Numbered from the stretch's first letter, positions 17,476 to 25,633 are shown. The stretch is 25,633 nt of DNA from JBKEDC01 sp047972995 (GCA_047972995.1 JBKEBD010000001.1:1-25633), one strand, 5' to 3'. The notes: generated by a model from the sequence alone, not told the origin. Numbers and translations: made by a program.

Positions 17476-19484
17476 ATTGTGATGTTTATAATGGATTTCA
17501 GGTTTGTTCCGGGCATGGGATAGTTCTGCACTACCTCATACTGTTGGTTGAATATGTTGTTTATCTCAGCAGTAAGCCTCAGTTCTTTCTTGTTCCATGT
17601 AACCAATCGAGAAAGTGAAAAATCGCTAGTGTACCACGGCTTTGTATAGTTTTCGGCTATGTTCGCTTGCGACTCATAGCGCTCACCGGTATATATGAAG
17701 CTGTAGTTGAGGTTCCATCTGCGGTAGCTGCCGTTCAGCACCAACGAACCACTATGCCAAGGGATGTACGGAATCTGCCCTCCGTAGAAGTTGCTATTCG
17801 GATTTGTGAAGTCTTGTGCCTTTTGGTAAGTATAGTTTATGCGAGCATCAAGCCTTGTGTCTTTGCCAAATCGAAAAGAGCCTTTTGCAGCAACATCTAG
17901 CCCGCGTATTTCTACAAAGCCTAGGTTCACCATGGTCCATCTAAATTGGTTTGATGTGGGCATGGCTACAATCTTGTTCTCAACCTCATTGTAATAGGCA
18001 TCAACCTGCAATTCAAGTGCCTCCAAAATGCCACTACCGAAAACCTTGCAGTAAGTAGCTCCGATGTCATATTGATTGGTGTACTCAGGATCTAGGTTCA
18101 CATTACCGATGAATGTGTAGTATAAATCATTCAGCGTAGGCATTCTGAAAATGCGCTTGTAGAAAGCTCTTAGATTGAAATCTATTCCTCGCATGGGTTG
18201 ATATGAAGCCATGACTGTCGGGGTGTACTCGTCTTTACTTGGTGCAGCACTGCTCACTACATCGGTGGTCTCTCTTACGAAAGTTCCCAGTATGCTAGCT
18301 TGTAGTTTGAAGCGCTCCAGATGTAGTGCTGTTGCAGCGGCAATAAGACTGGTGTATCTGGTAGGATATACGAAACCGAACAAATCGGCATCAAGAGTGT
18401 TCCATTGGAAATCGCCCGACAGGCTTACTTCGAGAATAGGGAGTATGCAATACCTGTTTGCTGCCGAAAGGTACACCTCTTGTTGTTTGTACTTGTTGTC
18501 TATGTACATGGTAGAAACATCGAGGCGTGGGTCCGATAGGTAGTGAAGATAGTCGTGGTTGTACTTGCCGTTCAGCAGAAGACTGTATTTGTCGAAGTTC
18601 TTGCGGAACGACGACTGCACAAAGAAGTTGCTGTCCCATTGTCGGTCTTGATTTTTGAACTTCCCCGGCTCTTCACGTACAAAAGCTCCCAGATAGCCTC
18701 GCTCCGAATCGTAGAAATATACTTTGGCTTTCCACTCTCCATCGGTAATTTTGCCAAACAATCCGTACTCAATCCTCAGAGCTTGCACATCGCCATTTTG
18801 CCTTACTGTCGTGGTGTCGTAGCCGTCTATTTTTTTGTAGCTGAACTTGTATTTGCCCGATGTGTATATGTGCTCGGCATTGAGAGAGCTGCTCACTTTG
18901 TCGCTCACTTTGTATTCCCAAAGTACCGATGGGTTCACCACATCAAAAGAACCGGTTTTGAATGTAAACTTCAGGTTATTTTGCTTTTTGTCTGCAAAGC
19001 AGGGTACTCTAGTCATCATGTAGATTGAGCCTGCCGAGCCAAAATCTTTTGCAGGTTGGAAGATGGCACTCTTCTGACCGTTGTACATCGATATAGCCTC
19101 CATATTGTCGAGCGAAAACCGGCCAAGATCTACAACTCCGTTTTGAGCATTGCCAGGCTCTATGCCATCTTAGAAAACTCCCACGTGCTGGCTGCCCATG
19201 CTGCGGATGTTCACGGTCTTCAGTCCACCAATGCCTCCGTAGTCCTTAATTTGAACTCCGGAGAAATATCTTATGGCATCGGCAACCGAGTGTGCACTCA
19301 GCTTTTTCAGCTCCTCGCCTTGCAGTTGCTGAACAGGAATCACATCACGTTCGATGCGACTACCAGTTACCTTCACTTCCTTTATATGCTGCAAACTATC
19401 TAGCCTGCTTTGCGATTTTCCTGTAAGCGCTGCCAGTAACAGCAGTACAAAGAATAAGAATCCCGATATTCGAGTACTACACAT
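17472..19484 (-). pseudogene. BtuB-like TonB-dependent outer-membrane receptor with in-frame TAA
   Basis: The first part starts MCSTRISGFLFFVLLLLAAL, a signal peptide, followed by a plug domain (HSVADAIRYFSGVQIKDYGG, RSMGSQHVGVF). TAA at 19170-19172 interrupts where related receptors read F-Y-D-G; the same frame continues with DGIEPGNAQNGVVDLG and a complete beta-barrel ending QNYPMPGTNLKSIINITI. The total is 670 codons, right for a small BtuB-type receptor. A cobalamin riboswitch precedes it and a BtuG-like gene follows with a 4-base overlap, which fixes the substrate as cobamides with good confidence. A single base change (TAC or TAT to TAA) explains the stop. Translation from an internal ATG (19103) would give no signal peptide or plug. 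Confidence 0.85.
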
Positions 19485-19629
19485 TTATTGCCAATTGAAA
19501 ATATTCAATAGCTATCAGGGATAAAGAAAAATGCGTGCAGACAAAAATAAACCGGTAAGCACAGCGCCCACCAAGCCTCATCAATGTTCTTCAGCTTTAT
19601 TCCCGAAAGCTTAATAACTATATTTATTT

Positions 19630-19800
19630 GGCAGGTTTTCTGACTTGCTTCATCTTCGAACGCCCTTCCCATTCCGCACGGAACAGTGGTTTAAGTATTG
19701 TTCAAAGACTTTGATGAAGCTTACAGCAGCGGGTCTGTTCAGGATTTGCACCTGATTCCCTTTTAACTGATGACCCGAAAGAATCGTTCAGCACCAAAAT
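19630..19800 (-). promoter_or_regulatory. Cobalamin riboswitch (adenosylcobalamin class)
   Basis: Read on the minus strand, the sequence has the family core: TTTTGGTGCTGAA at the 5' end, GGGAATCAGGTGCAAATCC, CAGACCCGCTGCTGTAA, the B12-box core CCACTG (19685-19690), and the closing GTCAGAAAACCTGCC at 19630-19644. All core boxes are present and in order, so the RNA is probably functional. It sits ~145 bases before the btuB start, and a small hairpin AGCTTT/AAAGCT (19593-19611) lies between them. It represses the B12-uptake genes when cobalamin is plentiful. Confidence 0.93.
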
Positions 19801-19806
19801 CTGCGA

Positions 19807-19814
19807 CAAAAATA
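19807..19814 (-). promoter_or_regulatory. Possible -7 box of the B12 operon
   Basis: The minus strand reads TATTTTTG, fitting TAnnTTTG, seven bases before the riboswitch core. The nearest TTG upstream (19840-19842) is 25 bases away, longer than usual, so the -33 half is uncertain. Confidence 0.4.
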
Positions 19815-20266
19815 ATGGCTTTAATCTAATATGATGTATCAATAAATTCTTTTTGTTTTTTATTAAAATAGTCTTAATATTTGTGAATTATACCCATGCC
19901 ATTATCCCTACAACTTTAGCCAGGATTATGCATTAAAAAGCCGTGAAAGATGTTCAAAGCTCGATAAAAAAGGCATTGACGATTAAGGCAAAGCACCGCT
20001 ATGGAGAAATGAAATGAAGCGAATTACATGAGGAAATTAAAGCAAATAATCGCTTATTAATGAGACAAATGTAGTCAAAGCATTTGTTTTTTTGATGGCT
20101 CTGACATTCAGAAGAAGTATGCAAAAATGATGAAAGGCTTAGATTTTGTTAAGGATGGAGATAAAAATGGTGTTGGTTTGGGGTATTGGCTGATGAATGT
20201 GATACACTTAAGTCAAGACTGTAAACTCAACTCTGTCTAGGCTATAAAATTTTTAATTTTGCAGTA
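19815..20266. other. AT-rich spacer, no convincing gene
   Basis: Only short frames are present, for example 37 codons from an ATG at 20127 to a TAG at 20238-20240 on the plus strand. None resembles a known family to me. The stretch separates the B12 operon promoter from the accessory block and may contain gene remnants. Confidence 0.4.
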
Positions 20267-20425
20267 ATGACAGAAAAGAAGAAAGAAAGTGCCGAATATA
20301 TTGCTTTACGAGATTTAGCACTGTCCCGTCCTGAAAAAGTGTTACAGAACGGGACATCGTACAAATATAGCATTGGTTATCGGAAAATCCATTTGAAGTC
20401 AAAATTTGCACTCTCAATTGAATAA
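20267..20425 (+). CDS. Small hypothetical protein, 52 aa, with an internal hairpin
   Basis: The frame starts MTEKKKESAEYIALRDLALS and ends KSKFALSIE with a TAA at 20423-20425. It is charged and has no signal peptide or membrane helix. The DNA contains the inverted repeat TGTCCCGT (20322-20329) / ACGGGACA (20349-20356), extended by CTG/CAG. I do not recognise the family; it might be the N-terminal remnant of a longer gene. Low-moderate confidence that it is expressed. Confidence 0.3.
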   Translation: MTEKKKESAEYIALRDLALSRPEKVLQNGTSYKYSIGYRKIHLKSKFALSIE

Positions 20426-20498
20426 TTTTACTGCAAATTGCTCATCCTGTTGTGCATTTTTCCTCTTTGGAGTTTTGGATTGGGGTATTAGTTGCACT

Positions 20499-20954
20499 CT
20501 AACGCTTCTTTTTCCTCAAGCCTTTTATCATCGCTGAAAACCTGCGAATGGTATGTGTAGACAAAAAGAATATCATCACAAGCCCAATTCGATAATGCCA
20601 CATTCCCAAGGTGGAGTTAGGTCCATCAGCAAAAGGAATGAGGATGATTCCTGTTATGATTTCTATAACAAACAAGATGGTTAGAACCAATGTCGGCTTA
20701 CCTTTCTTTCCGACACCTTTTTTGATTATGCTTTTGTACCAACCAATGTGAGCCTTTACGTGTAGTCATCCCACAATTATGGCTATAAGTGCGACAACAA
20801 TATGAAAGTGCGACCAAAACGTCCATGTATCATGGCTCTCGTGGCGAACAATGTGCATCATTAAACCCGTGTAGGCTATAAGAACAAAAATAGGAATAAG
20901 GCACAAATCGACTATGAATATTCCTTTCCCTTTGGTGAGTGATGTTTTTCTCAT
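20499..20954 (-). pseudogene. DUF4405-type small membrane protein with in-frame TGA
   Basis: The start MRKTSLTKGKGIFIVDLCLI at 20954 is preferred to the ATG nine codons upstream because the helix begins at once. Four hydrophobic segments with scattered histidines (SHFHIVV, LHVKAHIGWY, MWHYRIGL, STHTIRRF) match DUF4405 proteins, which resemble small cytochrome-b-like membrane proteins. The frame is broken by TGA at 20766-20768 in IIVG-stop-LHVKAH, where a tryptophan (TGG) is expected; one base change explains it. The restored length is 151 codons. The gene follows the Crp/Fnr-type regulator on the same strand, which may control it. Confidence 0.75.
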
Positions 20955-21031
20955 CTGCTTTGTGTTTTGATTATAGCACAAAGGTTTCGGAAAAATAACT
21001 TCTCCGACGATAACAATTGTAAAGAAATGAA

Positions 21032-21565
21032 CTAGCGTCGGTTTCTTATCCTGCTTAGGGATACCGAGGTTATTCCTAAGTATGAGGCAATATAGTGTTG
21101 AGGCACTCGCTTTATGATATGTGGGTATTCGTTTATCAGCTCGTCATATCTCTGTTGTGGAGAGTTCTTAATCCGAGACAAGAAAAGCTTTTGATATGTG
21201 TAGAATCTATCCATGAGCTTATCTACATACATTTGCTTGTATTCGGGATGCTTGTTTATCAGTCCAAAGAAATCTTCCCTGCTCACAACTCGGACTGTAC
21301 TAGCTTCGATACTCTCTAAAGAATATAAGCTGGGCTGTTTGTCATGCAGACTATTAATCGAAGCAACCGACTCTCCCTCGAAAAAGAATTGCACAATGAT
21401 GTCCTTGCCGTCATTATTGAAGAACAATCGCAAGCACCCCTCTTTCACAAAGTAGATATTATTGGCAACATCTCCCTCATTCAGCAAGATGGCCTTTGCA
21501 GGTATCGCTTTAGGCTCAAACGAGTCTTCGACAACTCTTAGGAATTCTTTGTAGATATTTGTCAT
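21032..21565 (-). CDS. Crp/Fnr-family transcription regulator
   Basis: The 177-aa product has an N-terminal cyclic-nucleotide-binding-type fold (ILLNEGDVANNIYFVKEGCL, residues ~26-45; FFFEGESVASINSL, near 60-75) and a C-terminal helix-turn-helix (VPQHYIASYLGITSVSLSRI, 154-173), the standard layout in short Bacteroidota Crp homologs. It lacks Fnr-type cysteine clusters, so oxygen sensing through Fe-S is unlikely. The frame is intact. It lies 9 bases after the Mrr-N fragment and ~80 bases before the DUF4405 gene, a plausible target. Confidence 0.9.
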   Translation of the reverse strand: MTNIYKEFLRVVEDSFEPKAIPAKAILLNEGDVANNIYFVKEGCLRLFFNNDGKDIIVQFFFEGESVASINSLHDKQPSLYSLESIEASTVRVVSREDFFGLINKHPEYKQMYVDKLMDRFYTYQKLFLSRIKNSPQQRYDELINEYPHIIKRVPQHYIASYLGITSVSLSRIRNRR

Positions 21566-21573
21566 GTTGCAAG

Positions 21574-21768
21574 CTAAAAAATCCTAGTTTCTTCAAACAC
21601 ACTAAACAGTGCATCCTTCTTGCCGGGAAACTTCTCGGCTTGTTGCATATACTCCTCGTAGATTTCGTCTATCGAACCTGAACCACCGAGTCGTTTTAAT
21701 GCTTCCAAAGTTGGAATTAGCATTTTGTCGTATGTTGGAACTTTATCGTGAATTTTTTTTCTTCCCAT
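21574..21768 (-). pseudogene. Mrr N-terminal-domain fragment (restriction protein remnant)
   Basis: The 64-residue frame MGRKKIHDKVPTYDKMLIPT continues LEALKRLGGSGSIDEIYEEY, the signature of the Mrr_N winged-helix domain found at the start of Mrr-type restriction endonucleases. It stops at TAG 21574-21576 before the domain is complete, and no PD-(D/E)XK nuclease follows. It is therefore a remnant, or at most a free DNA-binding domain. It is directly upstream of the Crp-like gene and may share its transcript. Confidence 0.6.
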
Positions 21769-21808
21769 TTAGTTTGATTTTTCTATTCAGTTCGGGTTTT
21801 TCTGTATG

Positions 21809-21880
21809 CCGCACAACGGTCCGCGTGCATCTGTCAGGAGCGGATTTTGTGTACTAACTGTTAAGTTTAGCACAAAGTTA
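21809..21880. repeat. Possible integron-like recombination site or dispersed repeat
   Basis: The stretch contains GCCGCACAACGGTCCGCGTG followed by CTGTCAGGAGCGGATTTT and ACTAACTGTTAAGTTTAGC. It resembles, from memory, GC-richer intergenic units that recur between accessory genes in Bacteroidota. It is more GC-rich than its surroundings and sits between the ABC-F gene and the Mrr/Crp pair. The assignment is tentative. Confidence 0.3.
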
Positions 21881-21952
21881 GTTAAAAGCAGATATTTTCA
21901 TTTTTACACTTAAACCGCTATTTTTTACACTTTGTTACCTGCAGTACTTTTT

Positions 21953-23539
21953 TTACAGTCTTATTGTTCGCTCTATCTTTACTTGCTTTAAAAATGTTTC
22001 ATCGTGCGAAACGACAATCAATGTGCCTTGATATTCATTGATGGCTGCTGTCAGAATTTCGATGTTTTGAATATCTAAATTATTTGTTGGCTCGTCAAGG
22101 ATAATAATGTCGGGTGATTGATTACTTATTGTTAAACAACAAATCATTAAGCGCATTCTTTCTCCACCGCTTAATACTTTAACAGATTTTTCCCAATCGT
22201 CTTTAGTAAACAAAAATCGGTTGAGTCTGATTTTTATTTCGTGTTCTTGAAGTGCGGAAGAATTGAATTGTTGCGTTTGTTGGTAAACGTTCAATGTGTT
22301 GTCAAGCAGAGAATAGTCTTGGTCAATGTAAACTGATTTGTTTTCTGCTCTATATATTGTTCCTGATTTGGATTTAAACGTTCCTAAAATCAATTTGATT
22401 ATCGTTGTTTTTCCCGAACCATTTTGTCCTTTCAATGCAATTCGTTCGCCACTCGTTATTTGAAAGTTGAGATTATTTTCCCAAAGTTGAATCTTATCGT
22501 ATTTAAAATTAATATTGGTTGCCGTAACTAGAATTTTTCCTTTGTGCAAAGCGGAATTATCAAAGCCGAATTTCATTTTACCAATATCAGGCAGTAAAGA
22601 ACGAAGTTCCTTTAAGTTGTGGGAAATACCTCCTATTTTTTCTGCGTGAATATTTTTAAGTTTGGAGGTGCTTTTTTCGGCGTCGTTTTTCATTTTATCC
22701 CTCATTGCCTTTGGCGTTCCTTCTTTCTTCTGCTGATTTTTTCCTCGCGAATTCTGTTTTTGTTGTCTTTCTATAGTTTCTCTCTCTTTTTCTTTGGCTT
22801 TTCGCAAAGTTTTTTCTTTGCTTTGAATGTCTTGGCTCAAAGTATTATTTTCAATTTGTTTTTGCTGTTTGTAAAAGTCGTAGTTGCCACCATAAACTTT
22901 AATTCCGTTTCGACTCAATTCACAAACATTGTCCAAAAGGTTGAGTAATTTTCTATCGTGGCTAACAACAATCAATGTGCTTTTTGTTGTCTGAATAAAG
23001 TTGTATAAAAGTTGTCTGCCTGAAGTGTCCAAATGATTACTGGGCTCATCGAGTAAGATAAACTCTGGTTGATGAATGGAAATTCCTGCAAGAAAGACCT
23101 TTGTTTTTTGTCCCCCACTTAATGATTTCATTGGTAAAGACAAGTCTAAATCTTTAAGTTGCCAATAATTTAAGGCTTCTTTGCAACGGTCTTCAATAGT
23201 CCAATCGTCATTTAACATATTAAAGTTTTCTTCTGAAGTATCTCCTTTTAAAATATTCGTTAATGCATTTAATTTTTTGTCAATTCGCAATGCTTGAGCA
23301 ATAGTTAAATGGTTGTATTGACCAAAAATCTGTGGTACGTAATAAGGAGTGGAAACTGTTTTTAAACGTCCTTCTGAATATTGCAATTCTCCTACAATTA
23401 TTTTCAGTAATGTGGATTTACCTGTACCGTTGTTGCCAATTAAAGCTATTTTGTCTATGGCATTAACTGTAAAGTTGATGTTTGTAAACAGTAATTTTTT
23501 GTTGGGATGTATATATGAAAGTTACTGTAAAGTTAACAT
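21953..23539 (-). pseudogene. ABC-F family ATPase (ribosome-protection type) with TAA at codon 6
   Basis: The gene begins at ATG 23537-23539 (MLTLQ), meets TAA at 23522-23524, and continues in the same frame LSYIHPNKKLLF to the end at 21953, 528 codons in all. Two ABC domains are complete: Walker A GNNGTGKS and GQNGSGKT, signatures LSGGQKTK and LSGGERMR, Walker B FILLDEPSNHLD and IIILDEPTNNLD. A basic linker (KEKERETIERQQKQNSRGKN) lies between them. There is no transmembrane domain, so it is of the ABC-F class that acts on ribosomes and can give antibiotic resistance. No ATG, GTG or TTG lies between the stop and the first Walker A; the next ATG (23386) would delete that motif. One base change explains the stop. 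Confidence 0.8.
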
Positions 23540-23651
23540 AATTTCTTTCTTTGAAGATTAAACAATGAAGCATACCGATTTACAGTTTGCTGTCTTTAAT
23601 TATTCTGAAAGAAATTATTTTTCACATATTATCTGTGTCTTATATTGGTTG

Positions 23652-23659
23652 CAAATATA
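23652..23659 (-). promoter_or_regulatory. Possible -7 box for the ABC-F gene
   Basis: The minus strand reads TATATTTG, a perfect TAnnTTTG, 113 bases before the ATG at 23539. No clear -33 TTTG was found at normal spacing. Confidence 0.35.
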
Positions 23660-23802
23660 TAAATTTTTCTCGTTTTTTTCGTATTGCAGGTAATGGTAAA
23701 TTGTATGGTGTCGTTGCGCATATCGAAGCACAAACCTATCAGTCCGCTAAGCCTCTGATTAAATGACATTAAGTTCAAATCTATCACTATCCGCGCAATG
23801 TT

Positions 23803-23830
23803 TTATGACCGCGTGTTATGGGCTGGCATT
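23803..23830. repeat. Possible integron-like site at the end of the SPASM fragment
   Basis: The minus strand reads TGCCAGCCCATAACACGCGG, a GC-rich patch in AT-rich DNA that the SPASM frame runs into. Together with patches at 21809-21880 and 24225-24255 (TTGTTGCTAACGTATG) it could mark cassette junctions. No full attC fold was established. Confidence 0.25.
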
Positions 23831-24156
23831 GATTCTCCTTCTTCGATTCGTTTTAAATAGCAAAATAATAAGTCTCCTGTTTTCTCATCTCTCAAATGCA
23901 TCCCGTTTCCTTCACAATTTTTAAAAAACTCACAATCTGCACAAATGCCAGTTTTTGTCTAGCTTCTATCTCTGTACACATCATATTTATTCTCCCAAAT
24001 ATCTCTAAAGTTATCCTTGTAAATATTACCTTGGATAAAATTCTCCCTTAAATTCGGACATACTGAAATAGAACCGTCAACGAGAATCAAAGCAATATTA
24101 ATCCCTGCTCGGCAAAAGAAAAATCCATCTCTCACTTTAATGCATTGTATTTTCTG
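23803..24156 (-). pseudogene. Radical-SAM/SPASM protein C-terminal fragment with in-frame TAG
   Basis: The minus-strand frame encodes DGFFFCRAGINIALILVDGS, SISVCPN, GNIYKDNFRDIWENKYD, then TAG at 23959-23961, then TKTGICADCEFFKNCEGNG and LRDEKTGDLLFCYLKR. The cysteines (FFC, SVC, CADC, KNC, FC) match the auxiliary iron-sulfur SPASM domain of radical-SAM peptide-maturation enzymes. The stop falls where TGG (Trp) is expected (RS-W-TKTGIC), so one base change suffices. The catalytic radical-SAM half (CxxxCxxC) is missing: upstream of 24156 homology ends and a TAA follows. The last codons (MPAHNTRS) run into a possible recombination site. It is a dead remnant. Confidence 0.7.
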
Positions 24157-24287
24157 AAAAAATGTCTTTTTACTTTTGCCATTGTATTAATTGTTTTTCA
24201 TTAGATGTTCATTCTATCGCAGTGGTTGCTTTTGCTTGTTGCTAACGTATGTATATATAGCACATTCATAATACACAGCTTATATAA

Positions 24288-24740
24288 TTACGCACGTAAG
24301 TTATTGTTAATTTGCACCTTATTATTTAATATTTTATCTAAAGAGATTTTAATTATTGCAAGAGATTTTTTACTCACATGAGTGTATATCTCCGTTGTTT
24401 TGCTTGATTCATGTCCTAAAATAGTTTGTATGTAACATATGTCAACTCCTTGTTCTAAAAGGTGGGTAGCAAACGAATGACGCAGTATGTTTGGTGTTAC
24501 TCGTTTCTTAATTCCTGCTCGATCTGTTGCGGCGTGCAAAATGTATGCTACGCTAGAACTGTTGTATCGTGTTCTGTCAACTCCTTCAAACAGCCAATAG
24601 TTGGGTTTTTCTTTTTCCAAGTATCTACACAATACGAGTTGCAATGAGCTTGAAAGAATACTTATTCTATCTTTTTTGCCCTTCCCGCCTCGAATAAACA
24701 AAAGTTGTTTATCGAATTGAACATTATGTTCTTTGGCTTA
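24288..24740 (-). pseudogene. Tyrosine recombinase/integrase, C-terminal fragment
   Basis: The frame carries the catalytic half of a phage-type integrase: LLFIRGGKGKKDR, then NILRHSFATHLLEQGVDICY (His-x-x-Arg box: RHSFATH), LGHESSKTTEIYTHV with the nucleophile tyrosine, and a tail KKSLAIIKISLDKIL. Reading upstream the frame runs AKEHNVQFDKQ and then meets TAA at 24738-24740; no N-terminal core-binding domain or first catalytic arginine region is recognisable beyond it. It is thus a 5'-truncated remnant. A TTG at 24699-24701 could start a short peptide, but it would lack essential residues. Confidence 0.75.
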
Positions 24741-24784
24741 AGCATTTAAAGAATATTATAATTCGAATGTACAATAATTATTCT

Positions 24785-24919
24785 AACCAAACTTTCACTC
24801 CCAAAAATATTTTCAACAAAAAAATGGTTGTTTTTCGATGTCACAGAAATTATAACTCATTGAAAATAAGCAGAGGCATTGGGGGATTTTCCCTGCAAAC
24901 CGAAATGTAGGACACTTTT
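24785..24919 (+). repeat. Dispersed repeat, copy B (about 130 bp)
   Basis: It is the second copy of the repeat at 11849-11983, same orientation: starts CCAAACTTTCACTCCC, shares TAACTCATTGAAAATAAGCA exactly, and ends AATGTAGGACACTTTTC. It lies immediately upstream of the truncated end of the integrase fragment. Confidence 0.7.
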
Positions 24920-25296
24920 CTTGATTTTACTTGTCGTATTTTTGAAGCATATTGGCATTGCTCTGAAAGGGCTAACCGTAATAGGAGGGTATCCAAAAAC
25001 GGACGTCCTCATTTTAAAACACCGGGTTTACGAAAATAAAAATTGTAGGTCACAGCCGACTCCCAAATAATCTGCTAAGGCTTACTGTGGCTAGGAAAGT
25101 GAATGTGAAGGAGCGAAAGTTGGGCTAAGGCTGCAAATGTTACTTTTCTAGATACATGACAAGAAATTGAAATTCGTTAATCGGCACAAGGCGTATTGCG
25201 GAACTTATCTTATCGGAAGGTTTGGAAACACTCCTTCAAACGGGGCTGCAGGTAAGAGCTCTCTAATTAGACTAAAAAAATTTAGTTTATCGCAAA
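24920..25296. other. Non-coding stretch, no recognised feature
   Basis: No supported gene is seen on either strand. A small inverted repeat GAGGGTATCC/GGACGTCCTC lies at 24987-25010. A short frame near 25172-25265 (NSLIGTRRIAELILSEG) could be a gene remnant but has no support. Confidence 0.35.
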
Positions 25297-25326
25297 TTTG
25301 CTGTGAAAAAAAAAAGATTAGTTTTG
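25297..25326 (+). promoter_or_regulatory. Promoter of the terminal lipoprotein gene
   Basis: TTTG at 25297-25300 and TAGTTTTG at 25319-25326 match the Bacteroidota -33 and -7 boxes with an 18-base spacer. Transcription would begin near 25333, about 26 bases before the ATG at 25359. Confidence 0.55.
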
Positions 25327-25358
25327 AGGCCTTAATAACAAATATTCAAATTAAAACC

Positions 25359-25633
25359 ATGCGATTTTTTTTACCTATTGCGCTGTGTGTCTTATTGCTT
25401 TCAGCATGTAACAAGAGTAACAACAATGACGTTGATTCAATTACCCAAACATTATCTTTTGATTCTGATGATATATACACCATGTATCAAGATGATGAAC
25501 CACTCGACAGCTTATTTTCCAATTGGAGACGATTCCAAATAGCTAACGTAATTCGAATAAAGCCGATTAGCGACACTCAAATAGAAGTAGCAAACTTTGC
25601 ACCCATAGATATTGACAGTGTAACTATCTTAGC
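25359..25633 (+). CDS. Hypothetical lipoprotein, N-terminal part (runs off the window)
   Basis: The frame starts MRFFLPIALCVLLLSACNKS, a lipoprotein signal with lipobox LLSAC, so Cys17 is the likely lipidated residue. The next ~74 residues are acidic (SFDSDDIYTMYQDDEPLDS) and then beta-rich (FQIANVIRIKPISDTQIEVA). It stays open to the last base. The family is not recognised. A promoter precedes it at 25297-25326. Confidence 0.7.
   Translation, partial: MRFFLPIALCVLLLSACNKSNNNDVDSITQTLSFDSDDIYTMYQDDEPLDSLFSNWRRFQIANVIRIKPISDTQIEVANFAPIDIDSVTIL

Noticed and set aside
20127..20240. 37-codon plus-strand frame (MMKGLDFVKDGDKNG)
   Set aside because: Too short, no homology recognised and no promoter; could be a remnant but unsupported.
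15387..24740. Stop-codon reassignment or programmed read-through as the cause of the in-frame stops
   Set aside because: TAA, TAG and TGA all appear as interruptions, and the same codons end intact neighbouring genes; one of the lesions is a frameshift. No read-through context or SECIS-like hairpin was evident.
24879..25070. 63-residue plus-strand frame
   Set aside because: It starts inside the dispersed repeat, has no recognisable family or ribosome site, and is likely a chance frame.

Overview
The window looks like a chromosome segment from a member of the Bacteroidota, most likely Bacteroidales. Supporting signs are a six-gene Na+-translocating NADH:quinone reductase operon, a type IX secretion (T9SS) plug protein, a TonB-dependent receptor/BtuG-type vitamin B12 locus behind a cobalamin riboswitch, lipoprotein signals, and several TAnnTTTG-type promoter boxes. 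No rRNA, tRNA or CRISPR array was seen.

Left part (1-5.8 kb): two tandem paralogous secreted Ig/PKD-like proteins on the plus strand, the first cut by the window edge. They face the T9SS plug gene on the minus strand. Between the convergent ends lies a 295-bp palindrome-rich element with terminal inverted repeats. Middle (5.8-11.8 kb): an intact nqrABCDEF operon with a good promoter and a strong intrinsic terminator, divergent from the plug gene.

B12 block (12.3-19.8 kb, minus strand): cobalamin riboswitch, then btuB-like receptor, BtuG-like beta-propeller, PKD-domain surface lipoprotein, leucine-rich-repeat lipoprotein, terminator. The first three genes each carry exactly one disruption (TAA, TAA, a 1-base deletion), while the fourth gene and the riboswitch look intact. 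The 3' flank holds a 200-bp palindromic inverted-repeat element with a likely target duplication.

Right part (20-25.6 kb): AT-rich accessory DNA on the minus strand. It holds a DUF4405 membrane protein with an in-frame TGA, an intact Crp/Fnr regulator, an Mrr-N fragment, an ABC-F ATPase with TAA at codon 6, a previously untracked SPASM-domain fragment with an in-frame TAG, and an integrase C-terminal fragment. Possible integron-like recombination sites lie between some of them. A ~130-bp dispersed repeat occurs both here and next to the nqr terminator. The window ends in the start of a new lipoprotein gene on the plus strand.

The main message is that the core energy genes are clean while the B12 uptake block and the accessory block carry single-event lesions gene after gene. 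This is either recent decay or an assembly/consensus quality problem, and read-level data would separate the two.
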